From Nitrospira sp. Ga0074138 (lineage in GTDB: Bacteria > Nitrospirota > Nitrospiria > Nitrospirales > Nitrospiraceae), in assembly GCA_001464735.1 (NCBI GenBank), contig LNDU01000047.1, forward strand, positions 1 to 64,000: a stretch of DNA of 64,000 bases, written 5' to 3'. Below, one piece after another: positions 28,984 through 39,523 of the stretch (positions are counted from its first letter, which is position 1; every line of letters begins with the position of its first letter). The notes under the pieces were generated by a model. That model ran no database searches. It was given only the letters and a program-made list of their open reading frames with translations, and was not told the DNA's origin. Position numbers and translations under genes: made by a program.

Positions 28984-30180
28984 TCAGTCTGTTTGTTTGC
29001 GAAGAAAGGTCGGCACATCCCACTCATCTTCGGCGGTCAACACCGCTCGGTCCATGGACTCTCGCACATCGTTCATTCTTCTCAAAAAGGTTGGGCGATC
29101 GAGGTCTTTTATCGGTCGATCTCCCGCTAATGAAGCACCCATGCTGGCTAACGCTGAGGGGACGGGTTTGGCCGGTCGACTTGCTCCCCGATCAGCTCCG
29201 ATTGCGACGGCCGCTGAGTCCTCTTCTCGTTCAAAGCCGGTTGCGATCACCGTAATGATAAGTTCCTCGCCCATGTCTGGGTTGATAACCTGACCGACGA
29301 TGATGTTAGCTTCAGGATCTGCCGTCTGTTGGATGATCGAGGCGGCTTCTTCGATCTCGTGCAGCGACATGCTGGGGCCTCCCGTAATGTTCAGAAGAAC
29401 ACCGCGGGCCCCCTCGACACTTCCTTCTTCCAGGAGAGGACTACACATAGCCTTTTGCGCCGCTTCGATCGCCCGATTCGGGCCATAGGAAACGCCCATA
29501 CCCATGACGGCTCGTCCTGTGTGCGACATCACCGTACGAACATCGGCAAAATCGACGTTCACGTGTCCTGTGGTCGTAATGACGTCGGCGATACCCTGGA
29601 TCGCTTGGCGCAACACATCATCCGCGACTTTGAATGCCTCGAGAAGCGGGGTTGATTTATCGACAATCCCTAGCAGCCGCTGGTTCGGAATCACGAGCAA
29701 CGTATCGACGTGCCGACGCAAATCCCGGATTCCTTCTTCCGCATGCTTGTGTCGCCGCTGGCCTTCATACTGAAATGGTTTCGTAACGACGCCTACCGTC
29801 AGGATACCCATTTCGCGGGCAATACTTGCCACGATGGGAGCGGCCCCTGTACCAGTCCCTCCCCCCATTCCGGCCGTAACAAAAACCATATCAGCCCCTT
29901 CGAGACATTCTCGGATATGTTCTTTACTCTCAAGTGCGGCATCTCGACCAATCTCCGGCTTTGCTCCCGCACCCAACCCCCGGGTGCGTTCCGGCCCGAG
30001 TTGGATCTTATACGGTGCCAACGACCGATCAAGCGCCTGAAGATCGGTGTTACCGGCGATAAAATCGACGCGTGCGAGTCCAGAGGTGATCATCGTGTTG
30101 ATCGCGTTGCACCCGGCACCACCAATTCCGATCACCTTGATGCGAACCGGCGACAACATATCTTCTTGAAATGAGAACAT
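28984..30180 (-). CDS. ftsZ: Cell division GTPase FtsZ
   Basis: Tubulin-like GTPase that forms the Z ring. The 398 residues include the nucleotide-binding [11 protein letters not shown] (about 20-30), the tubulin signature [11 protein letters not shown] (about 107-117), the T7 region NVDFADVR, a variable linker (about 325-380), and the conserved C-terminal peptide [10 protein letters not shown] that binds FtsA and other partners. The ATG at 30180 begins MFSFQEDM. It follows ftsA after a 63-base gap that may carry an extra promoter. Confidence 0.98.
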   Translation of the reverse strand: MFSFQEDMLSPVRIKVIGIGGAGCNAINTMITSGLARVDFIAGNTDLQALDRSLAPYKIQLGPERTRGLGAGAKPEIGRDAALESKEHIRECLEGADMVFVTAGMGGGTGTGAAPIVASIAREMGILTVGVVTKPFQYEGQRRHKHAEEGIRDLRRHVDTLLVIPNQRLLGIVDKSTPLLEAFKVADDVLRQAIQGIADVITTTGHVNVDFADVRTVMSHTGRAVMGMGVSYGPNRAIEAAQKAMCSPLLEEGSVEGARGVLLNITGGPSMSLHEIEEAASIIQQTADPEANIIVGQVINPDMGEELIITVIATGFEREEDSAAVAIGADRGASRPAKPVPSALASMGASLAGDRPIKDLDRPTFLRRMNDVRESMDRAVLTAEDEWDVPTFLRKQTD

Positions 30181-30243
30181 TGGGGCACCTCCTCACAGCG
30201 CCTCGCACGACGACCTACCTGCCGCCCGCAAGGGTTCTAACGG

Positions 30244-31485
30244 TTAAAAGACTTCCGACACCCACTTCGTCCATCCGCGCATTTTTGCCCAGGGCCCTCC
30301 ATTGCGCAGCCCGGCCGTTTCTAATTCACTGACATGTCTCCGGGCGTGTAACAAGAGACCGACCCCGGTCGAATGACTGGGATGGCCGACAGTTTCTCGT
30401 AACCCTCCGACACCGGAAGGTATGCCTCGGCGTGCCGGCAAGTTCAGAACCTTCTCCGCGGCGTCGGGCATGCCTTCCAATAGCGATGTGCCCCCGGTAA
30501 TCACGACACCAGCCCCCAATATTCCTTCATAGCCGGCACGTGCAATTTCTCTCCGGACGAGCTCAAACATCTCCTCAACGCGCGGCTCTAAAATCTCGGC
30601 AATATCTCGTCTGGAAAAAGTTCGAGCTGGCCGATCTCCGACAGACGGTACTTCGATGATCTGATGCCCCGTCAGCAACTCAGTCCGCGCAACACCGTAC
30701 TGCGTCTTGATCTTCTCAGCCTCAGTCTGTGAAGTGTGGAGAACGAAGGCCAAGTCCTTCGTCAAATTTTGGCCGCCAATGGGAAGGACCGCTGAGTGAC
30801 GGATGCTGCCATCCAGGAAAATAGCCAAATCCGTTGTCCCGCCGCCTAAGTCCACCATCGCCACACCCAAATCACGCTCTTCTTGCCCCAATACGGCTTC
30901 ACTGGAAGCGAGCGGCTGCAGAATAATGTCCACGACATCGAGTCCCGCTCGATTCACGCACTTCACAATATTCTGCGCAGATGTCACGGCACCGGTGATG
31001 ACATGCACGTTCACTTCCAAACGATTGCCAGAAAGGCCTAATGGTTCGCGCACACCTTCCTGCCCATCGACCATGAACTCTCGCGGGAGCACGTGAAGAA
31101 TCCTGCGTTCGTGGGGAATGACAGCAAGAGTACGGGCACTTTCAATGGCGCGCTGGATATCTTCGCGCGTCACCTCGGCTCGTTTGAGCGCCACGACGCC
31201 CTTGCAGTTTTCAGCAGAAATGTGGCTACCCGCGATGCCGGTGTAGACCGAATTGATCTGGACGGCCGCCATCAACTCCGCCTCTTCGACTGCTTTCTTG
31301 ATGGATTCGACGGTGCTTTCGATGTTGACAACGACTCCCTTACGTAGGCCAAGGGAAGGACTCGACCCGACGCCGATAATATTGATCCCTCCAGCATCGG
31401 TCATCTCCGCCACGATCGCACAGATCTTCGTGGTTCCGATGTCGAGACCGACCAGAATTTGATCCCGTTTCGGCACCGCGCTCAC
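30244..31485 (-). CDS. ftsA: Cell division protein FtsA
   Basis: Actin-like protein that tethers FtsZ to the membrane. In 413 residues: phosphate-1 loop VGLDIGTTKICAIVAE (about 12-27), the SHS2 (1C) subdomain around residues 85-165, phosphate-2 AMVDLGGGTTDLAIF (about 208-222), adenosine motif GAGVVITGGTSLLEGM. The very C-terminus (MRGWTKWVSEVF) is amphipathic, as expected for the membrane-targeting helix. It starts with GTG at 31485, overlapping the ftsQ stop by 4 bases. Confidence 0.97.
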   Translation of the reverse strand: MSAVPKRDQILVGLDIGTTKICAIVAEMTDAGGINIIGVGSSPSLGLRKGVVVNIESTVESIKKAVEEAELMAAVQINSVYTGIAGSHISAENCKGVVALKRAEVTREDIQRAIESARTLAVIPHERRILHVLPREFMVDGQEGVREPLGLSGNRLEVNVHVITGAVTSAQNIVKCVNRAGLDVVDIILQPLASSEAVLGQEERDLGVAMVDLGGGTTDLAIFLDGSIRHSAVLPIGGQNLTKDLAFVLHTSQTEAEKIKTQYGVARTELLTGHQIIEVPSVGDRPARTFSRRDIAEILEPRVEEMFELVRREIARAGYEGILGAGVVITGGTSLLEGMPDAAEKVLNLPARRGIPSGVGGLRETVGHPSHSTGVGLLLHARRHVSELETAGLRNGGPWAKMRGWTKWVSEVF

Positions 31486-32348
31486 CCCCCTTCCCGCACG
31501 ACAATCCGATTTTCGTACCGGAGATCCACTTCGTTCGCTCCGCGCCCGCGACCGTCAAAGTTCAGTGTTTTGAGTGTCGGTTTGACGCGTTGAAACCGTT
31601 CCCACTGCTCTCCGACCGCTACCTCCCCGAACTGAAATCGCACTCCCTGTACAAGGGCAATGAGGTTTGACGGGTTTTCGGCGTTCACTTGTAGCCGACC
31701 TTCGAAGGTTTGCCCGACTAAATGTGCAAGCTGGATGCCCGAGGCGACAACCTGCTTGACCGACTCAGTTTCCTCCAGCAGAGCTTTGGAATCGATTCCC
31801 GTCACAAGAGGCAACGCATCATCATCGGACTGGCCGAGCCTGGTCAGCACATGCCCCTCCGCATCAGTCAGAAAGTTCTGGGAGTCGGCACGGATGACCG
31901 CAGCTGGTTTTCGCTCAACCAGGGATATACGTAACTCATGAAACGGAACGCGGGTCACTTCGGCTTCTTTGACCCAGGGATGAGATTCCACCTGCTCCTT
32001 AATAACGCTCGTGACAATATGGTGGAGGCCGGTGCCAGATTTCACCTTCGCAAGATCGAGCACTTTCTGCCTATCGATGTGGTGGCCTCCTTCGATCGTA
32101 ATGGTCTTGATCTCCAGCAATGCTTGGAGCGCAGGGCCAGCATATTTCACACTGATCACGATGCCCCCTGCCAGGAGCACCGTACTGATGATCACGCCAG
32201 CCCATCGAGTCAGGGTCTTTCGTCCGGCTGTCTTCCCCCGTTGGGCTTCCCTCCCCGCTCTCTCTCCTTGCGGATCCTTCCACTGATTTTTTCGTGGCTC
32301 CACGGGAGAAGATCGCCGCTTTCTTCCCAAGAATCGCATGACACTCAC
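31482..32348 (-). CDS. ftsQ: Cell division protein FtsQ
   Basis: A 288-residue bitopic division protein: basic cytoplasmic N-terminus (about 1-48), one membrane helix (about 49-70, WAGVIISTVLLAGGIVISVKYAG), a POTRA domain (about 80-150, IKTITIEGGHHIDRQKVLDLAKVKSGTGL) and the FtsQ/DivIB beta domain. FtsQ joins FtsL and FtsB at the septum. The first codon GTG overlaps the ddl stop by 4 bases; an ATG three codons in is an alternative. Confidence 0.93.
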   Translation of the reverse strand: MSVMRFLGRKRRSSPVEPRKNQWKDPQGERAGREAQRGKTAGRKTLTRWAGVIISTVLLAGGIVISVKYAGPALQALLEIKTITIEGGHHIDRQKVLDLAKVKSGTGLHHIVTSVIKEQVESHPWVKEAEVTRVPFHELRISLVERKPAAVIRADSQNFLTDAEGHVLTRLGQSDDDALPLVTGIDSKALLEETESVKQVVASGIQLAHLVGQTFEGRLQVNAENPSNLIALVQGVRFQFGEVAVGEQWERFQRVKPTLKTLNFDGRGRGANEVDLRYENRIVVREGG

Positions 32349-33328
32349 TCCTTTGGAACTACCTGCGCAAAGCGATTCGCACGATCGAGCGCCGACTGCA
32401 GAATCCGTTCGACTAAGGCATCGTACGTAATCCCAACTTGAGCTGCGGCCATGGGCAGAAGACTAGTCTCGGTCATGCCGGGAACCGTATTAATCTCTAA
32501 GACATAGGGCCGACCTCTCGAAGTGATCCGAAAATCCACGCGAGCAGCCCCCTCGCACTCTAACGCCTCATAGGTTCGCCTCGCTAAAACACTGATGTGG
32601 TGCATCACCTTGGGAGGGAACGGAGCGGGACAGAGATACTGAGTCTTGCCCTTCTGATACTTTGCCGAGAAGTCGTAAAAACCCTCAGGCGCCACGATTT
32701 CAATGGCAGGGAGGACTGTGGGACCTTCCGCCGTTGTTCCCAGAATGGAAACGGCAGCTTCATGTCCGGGAATATAACTCTCCACCATCGCCTCTGGATC
32801 ATAACGATGCGCAAGGGCGAGCGCCTCCTTCCATTGGGTGCGGCGACGTACGATCGTCACCCCGATCGTGGAACCCTGCGAAACCGGCTTGACGACAATC
32901 GGCAATTTCAGTTTTGTCTGCCTCAGAACCTTCGCCAATGACGACCTGTCACATTCCCGCACAACGGTTCCGGTAGGTAGCGGGACACCATGTGCGGCCA
33001 ATAGAATTTTTGTAGCGGCCTTGTGCATGCCTACTGCACTCGCCCGTACACCGGACCCGGTATAGGGAATTCCCAACGTCTCGAGAAATCCCTGAATGGT
33101 CCCGTCTTCACCTCCCGGTCCGTGCAGCGACAGAAACGCAATGGCGACTTTTTGATCCTCCAACTCTCGATGTAGACGATCGGTGACATCGATGGCCACT
33201 GCATCGTATCCTCGACGGATCAGGGCCTGATGAACAGCCTGACCAGTCTTGAGTGAAATATCCCGCTCCGAAGAGCGTCCTCCCATGAGCACGCCGATCC
33301 GGGCATTTGTCAGACGACCCATCGTCAC
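32345..33328 (-). CDS. ddl: D-alanine--D-alanine ligase
   Basis: Makes D-Ala-D-Ala for the stem peptide. A 327-residue ATP-grasp enzyme with N-terminal VLMGGRSSERDISLKTG (about 13-29), LHGPGGEDGTIQGFLETLGIPYTGSG (about 68-93), the ATP-binding lysines in LPIVVKPVSQGSTIGV, and the metal-binding EINTVPGMTETSLLP near the C-terminus. Its start overlaps or abuts the murB end region with a 14-base gap, and its end overlaps ftsQ. Length and motifs are typical of DdlB in dcw clusters. Confidence 0.96.
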   Translation of the reverse strand: MTMGRLTNARIGVLMGGRSSERDISLKTGQAVHQALIRRGYDAVAIDVTDRLHRELEDQKVAIAFLSLHGPGGEDGTIQGFLETLGIPYTGSGVRASAVGMHKAATKILLAAHGVPLPTGTVVRECDRSSLAKVLRQTKLKLPIVVKPVSQGSTIGVTIVRRRTQWKEALALAHRYDPEAMVESYIPGHEAAVSILGTTAEGPTVLPAIEIVAPEGFYDFSAKYQKGKTQYLCPAPFPPKVMHHISVLARRTYEALECEGAARVDFRITSRGRPYVLEINTVPGMTETSLLPMAAAQVGITYDALVERILQSALDRANRFAQVVPKE

Positions 33329-33342
33329 AACGACTCCCTTCG

Positions 33343-34293
33343 CTACACTTCACCCACGACTTTCAACTCCAGCTCTAATTTGATCCCCATCTTTCGCGCG
33401 ATTCCCGTACGTATCTTCTTGACAAGCGAGAGGACATCGGAGGCACTGGCCTGCCCTTGATTCACAATAAAATTGGCATGCCTCATCGAAACCTGTGCGT
33501 CACCGACCGATATGCCCTTGAACCCTGCCGCTTCAACAACTCGCCCTGCCGAATCGTTCAGCGGATTCTTGAACACACAGCCGGCGCTCGGTAGCGTAAG
33601 CGGTTGCGTATCACGGCGGTAGTGGAGATAGTCTTTCACGACCTTTTCGATATCCGCCCGCACTCCTGATCTCAGTTGTAGCCATACTCCGACCACGACA
33701 CCCTTCGGCAATGTTGCCCGGCGGTACGCAAATTCGATCGCCTCTGCGGGATAGTCCATCAGTGCGCCTTTCGGCGACACAATCCGAACGGCTTTCACTG
33801 AGTCTTTCATCTCACCGAGTCGTGTCCCTGCGTTCATCACGACACAGCCTGCGACAGTGCCAGGGATACCGGCCGCCCACTCCAGCCCCGCCAAGGACCG
33901 GCGGATGGCATGGCCGATCAGCGTCGGCATACCGACACCTCCTTCGGCATACAATACGGATCCTGGTTCTTCTTTAATCGCACGCAATTTCCCCAAACTG
34001 ACCACCACACCCCGAATGCCTTTGTCCCGAACAAGAAGGTTGGTGCCACCCAACACAAAGATCGGAAGTTTCTGCTCGTCCGTCTGCCTGGTGAGCTGGA
34101 CGACATCCTCCACGTCAGCTGGTTCCACCAATACATCGGCTGGACCCCCGATGTGGAATGACGTGTACTCTCTAAGCGGCGCATTGAATCGAACCACCCC
34201 TCGAACGCCGGCCACGGCAGACTCCAATCTGCGCTGTGTCCGCATTGGTCGTCCCTTCGTTCCAACTGTGTGCAGCGATGCGCCATGGGCCAT
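33343..34293 (-). CDS. murB: UDP-N-acetylenolpyruvoylglucosamine reductase
   Basis: FAD-dependent reductase giving UDP-MurNAc. The 316-residue protein has the FAD-binding IGGPADVLVEP (about 49-59), VLGGTNLLVRDKGIRGVVV, AEGGVGMPTLIGHAIRRSLAGLEWAAGIPGTVAG and the catalytic serine block PSAGCVFKNP. It is a type with RRATLPKGVV in place of long insertions. ATG at 34293 overlaps the murC stop by one base (TGATG); a TTG directly before it is also open. Confidence 0.96.
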   Translation of the reverse strand: MAHGASLHTVGTKGRPMRTQRRLESAVAGVRGVVRFNAPLREYTSFHIGGPADVLVEPADVEDVVQLTRQTDEQKLPIFVLGGTNLLVRDKGIRGVVVSLGKLRAIKEEPGSVLYAEGGVGMPTLIGHAIRRSLAGLEWAAGIPGTVAGCVVMNAGTRLGEMKDSVKAVRIVSPKGALMDYPAEAIEFAYRRATLPKGVVVGVWLQLRSGVRADIEKVVKDYLHYRRDTQPLTLPSAGCVFKNPLNDSAGRVVEAAGFKGISVGDAQVSMRHANFIVNQGQASASDVLSLVKKIRTGIARKMGIKLELELKVVGEV

Positions 34294-35684
34294 CAAGCAG
34301 ACTCAAGCCGTGCAAGAATCCCGGTTCCAGCCTTCCAGATATCACCCGCCCCCAACGTGAGCACGAGGTCGCCTGGCCGAAGATGAGGCAGTACCTGATC
34401 CGGTAGCGTTTCCTTGCGCTCCAGGAAAGTCACCGAAGGATGACCTGCCGATTTGATCGTGTCCGCAAGGGCCGCTCCGGAAACTCCCGGTATCGGTGAT
34501 TCACCGGCTGGATAAATGTCCGTCATGAACAGTACGTCGGCATGCGCAAAGGCATGCGCAAACTCTCCGATGCAATCCCGTGTCCGGCTATATCGATGCG
34601 GCTGGAAAATGACCACCAATCGACGATCCCAACCCTGCTTGGCAGCCGCCAGGGTCGCTTTCACCTCAGTGGGATGGTGGCCGTAGTCATCGACCACCAT
34701 GATACCGCCGGCTTCACCTCGCAAATGAAACCGCCGTTCGACTCCCGTGAAGGCTGCCAACCCCTTGCGAATTAGGTCGACAGGAATCTCCAGTTCGATG
34801 CCGATCGCAATGGCCACCAACGCGTTGGACACGTTGTGGATCCCCGGCACAGCCAGGCGGAAGGGACCAAGATGCTTCCCACGAAAATGCGCCCGGAACT
34901 CGGCACTCCATTGCCTCAAGTTGATGTCGGTTGCCTTGAAATCGGGTGCCATTCCATCTCGATCGCGAAGTCCGTACGTGTGATACCGCTTGACCAGGCG
35001 AGGGAACAGTGCGGCCAGATGATCGTCATCGGCACACAAGACCGCCACGCCGTAAAATGGAATTTTGTTGATGAATTCTAGAAAGCTTTCGGTGATGCGT
35101 TCCATCGACCCATAGTGATCGAGATGCTCACGGTCCAGATTGGTCACCGCCACGATGGTCGGAGAGAGGCGAAGAAATGATCCATCACTTTCGTCCGCCT
35201 CCGCCACAAGCAAGTCGCCTCGTCCAAGCCGTGCATGACTGCCCAAGGCATTGACTTTGCCCCCAATGACCATTGTGGGGTCGAGGCCACCTTGGGCCAA
35301 CACGTTTGCGACCATCGATGTCGTCGTGGTCTTTCCATGGGCACCGGCGATGGCTACCCCAAACTTCAGACGCATCAGCTCCGCCAACATCTCCGCCCGC
35401 GGAATCACTGGAATCTGCTTGGCCTTCGCCGCCACAACTTCCGGGTTTCCCATCGCCACGGCGGAGGAGATGACCACGACCTGCGCCTCTCCCACATTGG
35501 ACTCCTGATGCCCAATGAACACTTTTCCACCGAGTTCTTCCAGTCGCCTCGTCGTCTCCGAAACGTTCAGATCTGAACCGGTCACCTTGTATCCCATCGT
35601 GAGCAGCACTTCTGCGATGCCACTCATGCCGGCCCCGCCGATTCCGACGAGATGAATCTGCTGTATTTTTCGAAATAGTGTCAT
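34293..35684 (-). CDS. murC: UDP-N-acetylmuramate--L-alanine ligase
   Basis: Adds the first amino acid to UDP-MurNAc. From the ATG at 35684 ([22 protein letters not shown]) it has 463 residues, normal for MurC. Motifs: N-terminal [16 protein letters not shown]-loop [13 protein letters not shown] (about 109-121), [11 protein letters not shown], and the C-terminal [14 protein letters not shown]. The frame is open to 35783, but the extra N-terminal 33 residues are unlike MurC and overlap murG, so I reject them. Confidence 0.96.
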   Translation of the reverse strand: MTLFRKIQQIHLVGIGGAGMSGIAEVLLTMGYKVTGSDLNVSETTRRLEELGGKVFIGHQESNVGEAQVVVISSAVAMGNPEVVAAKAKQIPVIPRAEMLAELMRLKFGVAIAGAHGKTTTTSMVANVLAQGGLDPTMVIGGKVNALGSHARLGRGDLLVAEADESDGSFLRLSPTIVAVTNLDREHLDHYGSMERITESFLEFINKIPFYGVAVLCADDDHLAALFPRLVKRYHTYGLRDRDGMAPDFKATDINLRQWSAEFRAHFRGKHLGPFRLAVPGIHNVSNALVAIAIGIELEIPVDLIRKGLAAFTGVERRFHLRGEAGGIMVVDDYGHHPTEVKATLAAAKQGWDRRLVVIFQPHRYSRTRDCIGEFAHAFAHADVLFMTDIYPAGESPIPGVSGAALADTIKSAGHPSVTFLERKETLPDQVLPHLRPGDLVLTLGAGDIWKAGTGILARLESA

Positions 35685-35745
35685 GCGAGCCTGCCTTTGT
35701 CGTCCCGCTGAAGTCTGTGATCGAATCCCTCGTGCACCAACACCA

Positions 35746-36867
35746 CTAACCTCCGGTCGTTCTAGTAAATTGGTTGATGTCATGTGTCACTCCCATGAGC
35801 GTGTAACATTCACCGACGATCACTTCGCCGGCATTGATTCGTCTCATCTCCAAACTCTTCCGTTGCATCGTCCCCAGCCGTTGTGGATCCGACAAGACAG
35901 CGTCGATCATCTCACTCAGTTTTACTCCGGTGAGATCGGCCTGCGGAAACACAATGGCCCCTCCCGCCGCCTCCATTGCCCGCGCATTCTTCATCTGGTG
36001 ATCATAGATCGCCGTCGGTAACGGAATCAGAATCGCGGCTTTTCCACAGGCCGTCAGTTCGGCAATCGTCATCGCGCCAGCACGAGCTACCACCAGATCG
36101 GCCGTCCGAAGAACAGCCGGCATATCGTAGAGAAACGGGACAATCTTGGCTTGGATACCCAACGTTCGGTACGCTTCACCGACTCGCTCGTAATCTCCCT
36201 CGCCTGTCTGATGCGTGATGGTCAGGCCTGGAAACCGTTGGCTCAGCAGGGGTAATCCTTCCAACACCGCGCTGTTGATGGCCATGGCCCCCTGGCTTCC
36301 ACCAAAAATGAGCAGGTGTTGGCCACCCTGCTTGGTTGACGCGCTGTTGGCTGGTTGCACCAAAAACTCCTGTCGAATCGGTGTCCCCACGACGCGCACC
36401 TTCCGCCGGTCAAAGGAAGTCCCGGCCGACTCAAATGCCAAAAAAATCCGCTGCGCAAAAGGAGCAACGACTTTGTTGGCCAATCCGGGATAGGCATTTG
36501 GCTCCAGAATCACCCGGGCAATTCCCCTCAAGGCAGCAGCAGCCAACATGGTCGGACTCGTGTAGCCCCCCACTCCGATCACAAGATCAGCCTGTCGGCG
36601 CTTCAGCAGTTTCAGTGATTGCCAAATCCCAAGAGGCACAGAAAGCACTCCACGTATGACATCCAGCAACCCCTTTCCCATAATCGGCTTTGCGTTAATC
36701 AACGCCAACTCGAATCCCTCGTGAGCAAGCACCCTGGACTCGACCCCGCGCATGGTCCCAACAAACAGAATGTCTGTGGATGGATCGCGACGCAGAAACT
36801 CTCGAGCCAGCGCGACAGCCGGATAGAGATGCCCACCAGTACCTCCCGCGGCGATCACAATCGTCAT
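35746..36867 (-). CDS. murG: MurG, lipid II synthase (GlcNAc transferase)
   Basis: Transfers GlcNAc to lipid I to make lipid II on the inner membrane face. The true start is the ATG at 36867, giving 373 residues beginning [23 protein letters not shown]; this ATG overlaps the ftsW stop (ATGA). Motifs: the G-loop [10 protein letters not shown], second G-loop [11 protein letters not shown], third GGSQGA, and the donor-binding [18 protein letters not shown]. The frame is open far upstream inside ftsW, which is only an antisense-independent out-of-frame extension and not a fusion. Confidence 0.97.
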   Translation of the reverse strand: MTIVIAAGGTGGHLYPAVALAREFLRRDPSTDILFVGTMRGVESRVLAHEGFELALINAKPIMGKGLLDVIRGVLSVPLGIWQSLKLLKRRQADLVIGVGGYTSPTMLAAAALRGIARVILEPNAYPGLANKVVAPFAQRIFLAFESAGTSFDRRKVRVVGTPIRQEFLVQPANSASTKQGGQHLLIFGGSQGAMAINSAVLEGLPLLSQRFPGLTITHQTGEGDYERVGEAYRTLGIQAKIVPFLYDMPAVLRTADLVVARAGAMTIAELTACGKAAILIPLPTAIYDHQMKNARAMEAAGGAIVFPQADLTGVKLSEMIDAVLSDPQRLGTMQRKSLEMRRINAGEVIVGECYTLMGVTHDINQFTRTTGG

Positions 36868-38072
36868 GGTCGGCTCGCCCAGCCACGCCCGCTCTGCTGT
36901 CTGGTCTCTTCTCGTCCAGCCTGCCGATCCCGAGAGATGTTGAGCAAAATCCCGACACCGATCAGACTGATGACCAAGGAAGATCCACCATAACTGACGA
37001 ACGGCAACGTGAGCCCCTTGGTCGGCAACAACCCCGTCACGACACAGGCATTGATCAGCGCCTGAATACCGATCAGTGTCGTGATACCGATTCCCAGGTA
37101 GCGGCCAAACGGAATCCTCGCTCTGAAGGAGATCTGAAATCCCCTGATGACGAAGAGGACGAAGAACAGCACGATCATCCCCGTTCCAACAAACCCGAGC
37201 TCTTCGCCGACGAGCGCCAACACAAAGTCGGTATGCGCTTCTGGAAGAAAAAATAGCTTCTGTTTGCCTTCCCCCAACCCAACGCCAAAGAGTCCCCCGC
37301 TGCCGAACGCCAAGAACGATTGAGTAATCTGGAATCCCGTATCCGACGCATCCCTCCACGGTTCTAGGAACGCCATGAGTCGCTGGCGCCTGTAGCTGGA
37401 CGTCAGAACAAGAACGAGTCCGATCGGCACGGCAGATAATGCCAACATTGAAAGGTGCGACACGCGTGCACCGCCGACGAACAAGAGACCTCCTGTCACC
37501 AGCCCCAGCATCACCACAGTCCCCAAATCGGGCTCCAAAAGAACTAGCCCGCTGAGAACCCCCATGACGAGTAGCGCCGGTAGTAGCCCGGTGGAGAAAT
37601 TTTGGAGCCGGTCTTCTTTTTTTGCGAGGTATGTCGCGAGATAGATCACACCGATCAACTTCACCATTTCGGCTGGCTGAATAGAAATCACTCTCAGGTC
37701 CAGCCAGCGTCTGGCGCCGTTCCGCATCGCACCAATTGACGGGATCAAGACCATCACCAACAACACCACGATGAGGCCAAGAAGCGGAAGCGCCAGTCGC
37801 TTCCACCAGACGTAGTCGATATGGGACGCGACCTGCAGAAACACCAAACCGAATACCAGCCACGCCAGTTGCCGTTTCAGATAGTACCAGGAGTCGTGAA
37901 ATCGATTGCCCGCCACCACGGCACTCGCGCTGAAGACCATCACAAGACCAATCAGCACCAGGGTGATGGTCACAAACAGCAGGACATGATCCATCCCCCC
38001 ACCCCGCTTTGGACCTTGCGGGCTGCCGGTGGACCATGGCAAGGCCAAGGTCCCTACAGATCTCTGTGACAT
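36864..38072 (-). CDS. ftsW: Septal peptidoglycan polymerase FtsW
   Basis: SEDS-family glycosyltransferase that works with FtsI. A 402-residue protein with about ten membrane segments; the SEDS signature is seen near the C-terminus (TGLLPTKGLTLPFVSYGGSSL) and MDHVLLFVTITLVLIGLVMVFSASAV marks the first helix. Conserved acidic SEDS loop: PAEMVKLIGVIYLATYLAKK. Start at 38072 or the ATG at 37994. It sits between murD and murG as in classical dcw clusters. Confidence 0.95.
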   Translation of the reverse strand: MSQRSVGTLALPWSTGSPQGPKRGGGMDHVLLFVTITLVLIGLVMVFSASAVVAGNRFHDSWYYLKRQLAWLVFGLVFLQVASHIDYVWWKRLALPLLGLIVVLLVMVLIPSIGAMRNGARRWLDLRVISIQPAEMVKLIGVIYLATYLAKKEDRLQNFSTGLLPALLVMGVLSGLVLLEPDLGTVVMLGLVTGGLLFVGGARVSHLSMLALSAVPIGLVLVLTSSYRRQRLMAFLEPWRDASDTGFQITQSFLAFGSGGLFGVGLGEGKQKLFFLPEAHTDFVLALVGEELGFVGTGMIVLFFVLFVIRGFQISFRARIPFGRYLGIGITTLIGIQALINACVVTGLLPTKGLTLPFVSYGGSSLVISLIGVGILLNISRDRQAGREETRQQSGRGWASRP

Positions 38073-38107
38073 CTTCCTGCGTCAATGCTCCTCTGCCTTG
38101 CCGTCTG

Positions 38108-39523
38108 TTAGATCGGCAAAGATTGCACGAGAGCTTTAAACTGCCGCCCTCGGTCTTGATAATCGGCAAACATATCGAAACTCGCGCAGGCTGGTGACAG
38201 CAGCACCACCTCGCCGACACTGGCTCCCGCTGCCGCCAACTCAATGGCCTGCTTCAACGTGTCAGCCCGTTCGACCGCCTGATAACCTTCCATCGCCTTC
38301 GCAATGAGCGGCGCCGCTTCACCGATCAGAATGAGCTGCTTCACTCTCTGGCGAATGGCAGGAGCTAACCGAGAAAAATCCCCTCCCTTGTCTCGCCCCC
38401 CAGCGATCAGCCAAATCGGTAGATCGATACTTTCCAACGCTTTGAGGGTCGCGTCCACATTGGTCCCCTTAGAGTCGTTGATAAAGCAGATGCCTCGGCG
38501 CTCACGAACCACCTCCAACGCATGTTCCAACCCAGGAAACTCTCTAAGACCCTGACGAACAACACTGAGAGGGCACCCGCTCAACAGTGCGTAGGTGACA
38601 GCCACCATGGCGTTTTCAACGTTGTGATCGCCGATGATCTTGATCTCGCTCCGAGCACAGACCTCCTGAGTCTGGCCTCCAATGGTTGTCACGATGCGAT
38701 CCCGATCGAGATAGGTCCCCCCGTCCAAATCGGACGGTAACGTCTGAGTCCTCGTGAAACCCAGTACACGAGCTCTCACACCCCGCCGCAGCGGAGCCAC
38801 TCTCGAATCATCCAGATTGAAGAGAGCATAGTCGGATCGAGTTTGATTCTCGAAAATTCTGTTTTTCGCCGCGATATATTCGTCGATCGACTCATAGCGA
38901 TCCTGATGGTCCACCGTCACGTTGAGAATCCCGGCAATCCATGGATGAAACTGCTCGACGGTTTCCAGTTGGAAGCTGGACACTTCCACCACCAACGCGT
39001 CATACGGGCATGGGCGGCCCGCCTTCATGGCTTGCAGCGAGTGTAGGGCAGCTTCACTGATCGCCGTGCCTAAATTCCCGCCGACAAATACCCGCTTTCC
39101 ACTCTCTTGCAACATTTTCCCAGTCAGCGTGACTGTCGTGCTTTTTCCATTAGTACCGGTCAGAGCCAGAATTGGAGCGGAAAGAAACCTCGATGCGAGA
39201 TCGAGTTCACTGATGACCTTCACACCTCGGTGGCGAACGCGCTCAAGGGCCTCCAACCGATAAGGGACTCCTGGACTAATGACGACAAGTTCGGCTGTGT
39301 TGAGAGCCGATTCATAATCCCTGCCTAGGGCAAAACGCGTCGTTGCTTGATCCAGCGATTCAAGCACACCGAGTAACTCTCCTCGATCCTTTCGATCGGC
39401 CAGCGTCACCACCGCGCCGACTTCCTGGAGTAGGCGGCTGGCGGCCACGCCACTCCGTGCCATTCCGACGACTGTGACGCGAGCTCCTGCCAACTGAGTG
39501 GTGTCCGCTCCCACCATCTCCAT
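38108..39523 (-). CDS. murD: UDP-N-acetylmuramoylalanine--D-glutamate ligase
   Basis: Adds D-glutamate to UDP-MurNAc-L-Ala. In 471 residues: N-terminal Rossmann-like [19 protein letters not shown]-loop [16 protein letters not shown] (about 120-135), [16 protein letters not shown] and the C-terminal [16 protein letters not shown] with [10 protein letters not shown]. The start overlaps the mraY stop by one base. Typical family length and order. Confidence 0.97.
   Translation of the reverse strand: MEMVGADTTQLAGARVTVVGMARSGVAASRLLQEVGAVVTLADRKDRGELLGVLESLDQATTRFALGRDYESALNTAELVVISPGVPYRLEALERVRHRGVKVISELDLASRFLSAPILALTGTNGKSTTVTLTGKMLQESGKRVFVGGNLGTAISEAALHSLQAMKAGRPCPYDALVVEVSSFQLETVEQFHPWIAGILNVTVDHQDRYESIDEYIAAKNRIFENQTRSDYALFNLDDSRVAPLRRGVRARVLGFTRTQTLPSDLDGGTYLDRDRIVTTIGGQTQEVCARSEIKIIGDHNVENAMVAVTYALLSGCPLSVVRQGLREFPGLEHALEVVRERRGICFINDSKGTNVDATLKALESIDLPIWLIAGGRDKGGDFSRLAPAIRQRVKQLILIGEAAPLIAKAMEGYQAVERADTLKQAIELAAAGASVGEVVLLSPACASFDMFADYQDRGRQFKALVQSLPI

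Noticed and set aside
36868..38244. Upstream extension of murG giving an 832-residue frame
   Set aside because: It lies antisense-free but out of frame over ftsW and murD ends, has arginine- and serine-rich composition, and the ATG at 36867 overlapping the ftsW stop is the clear murG start.
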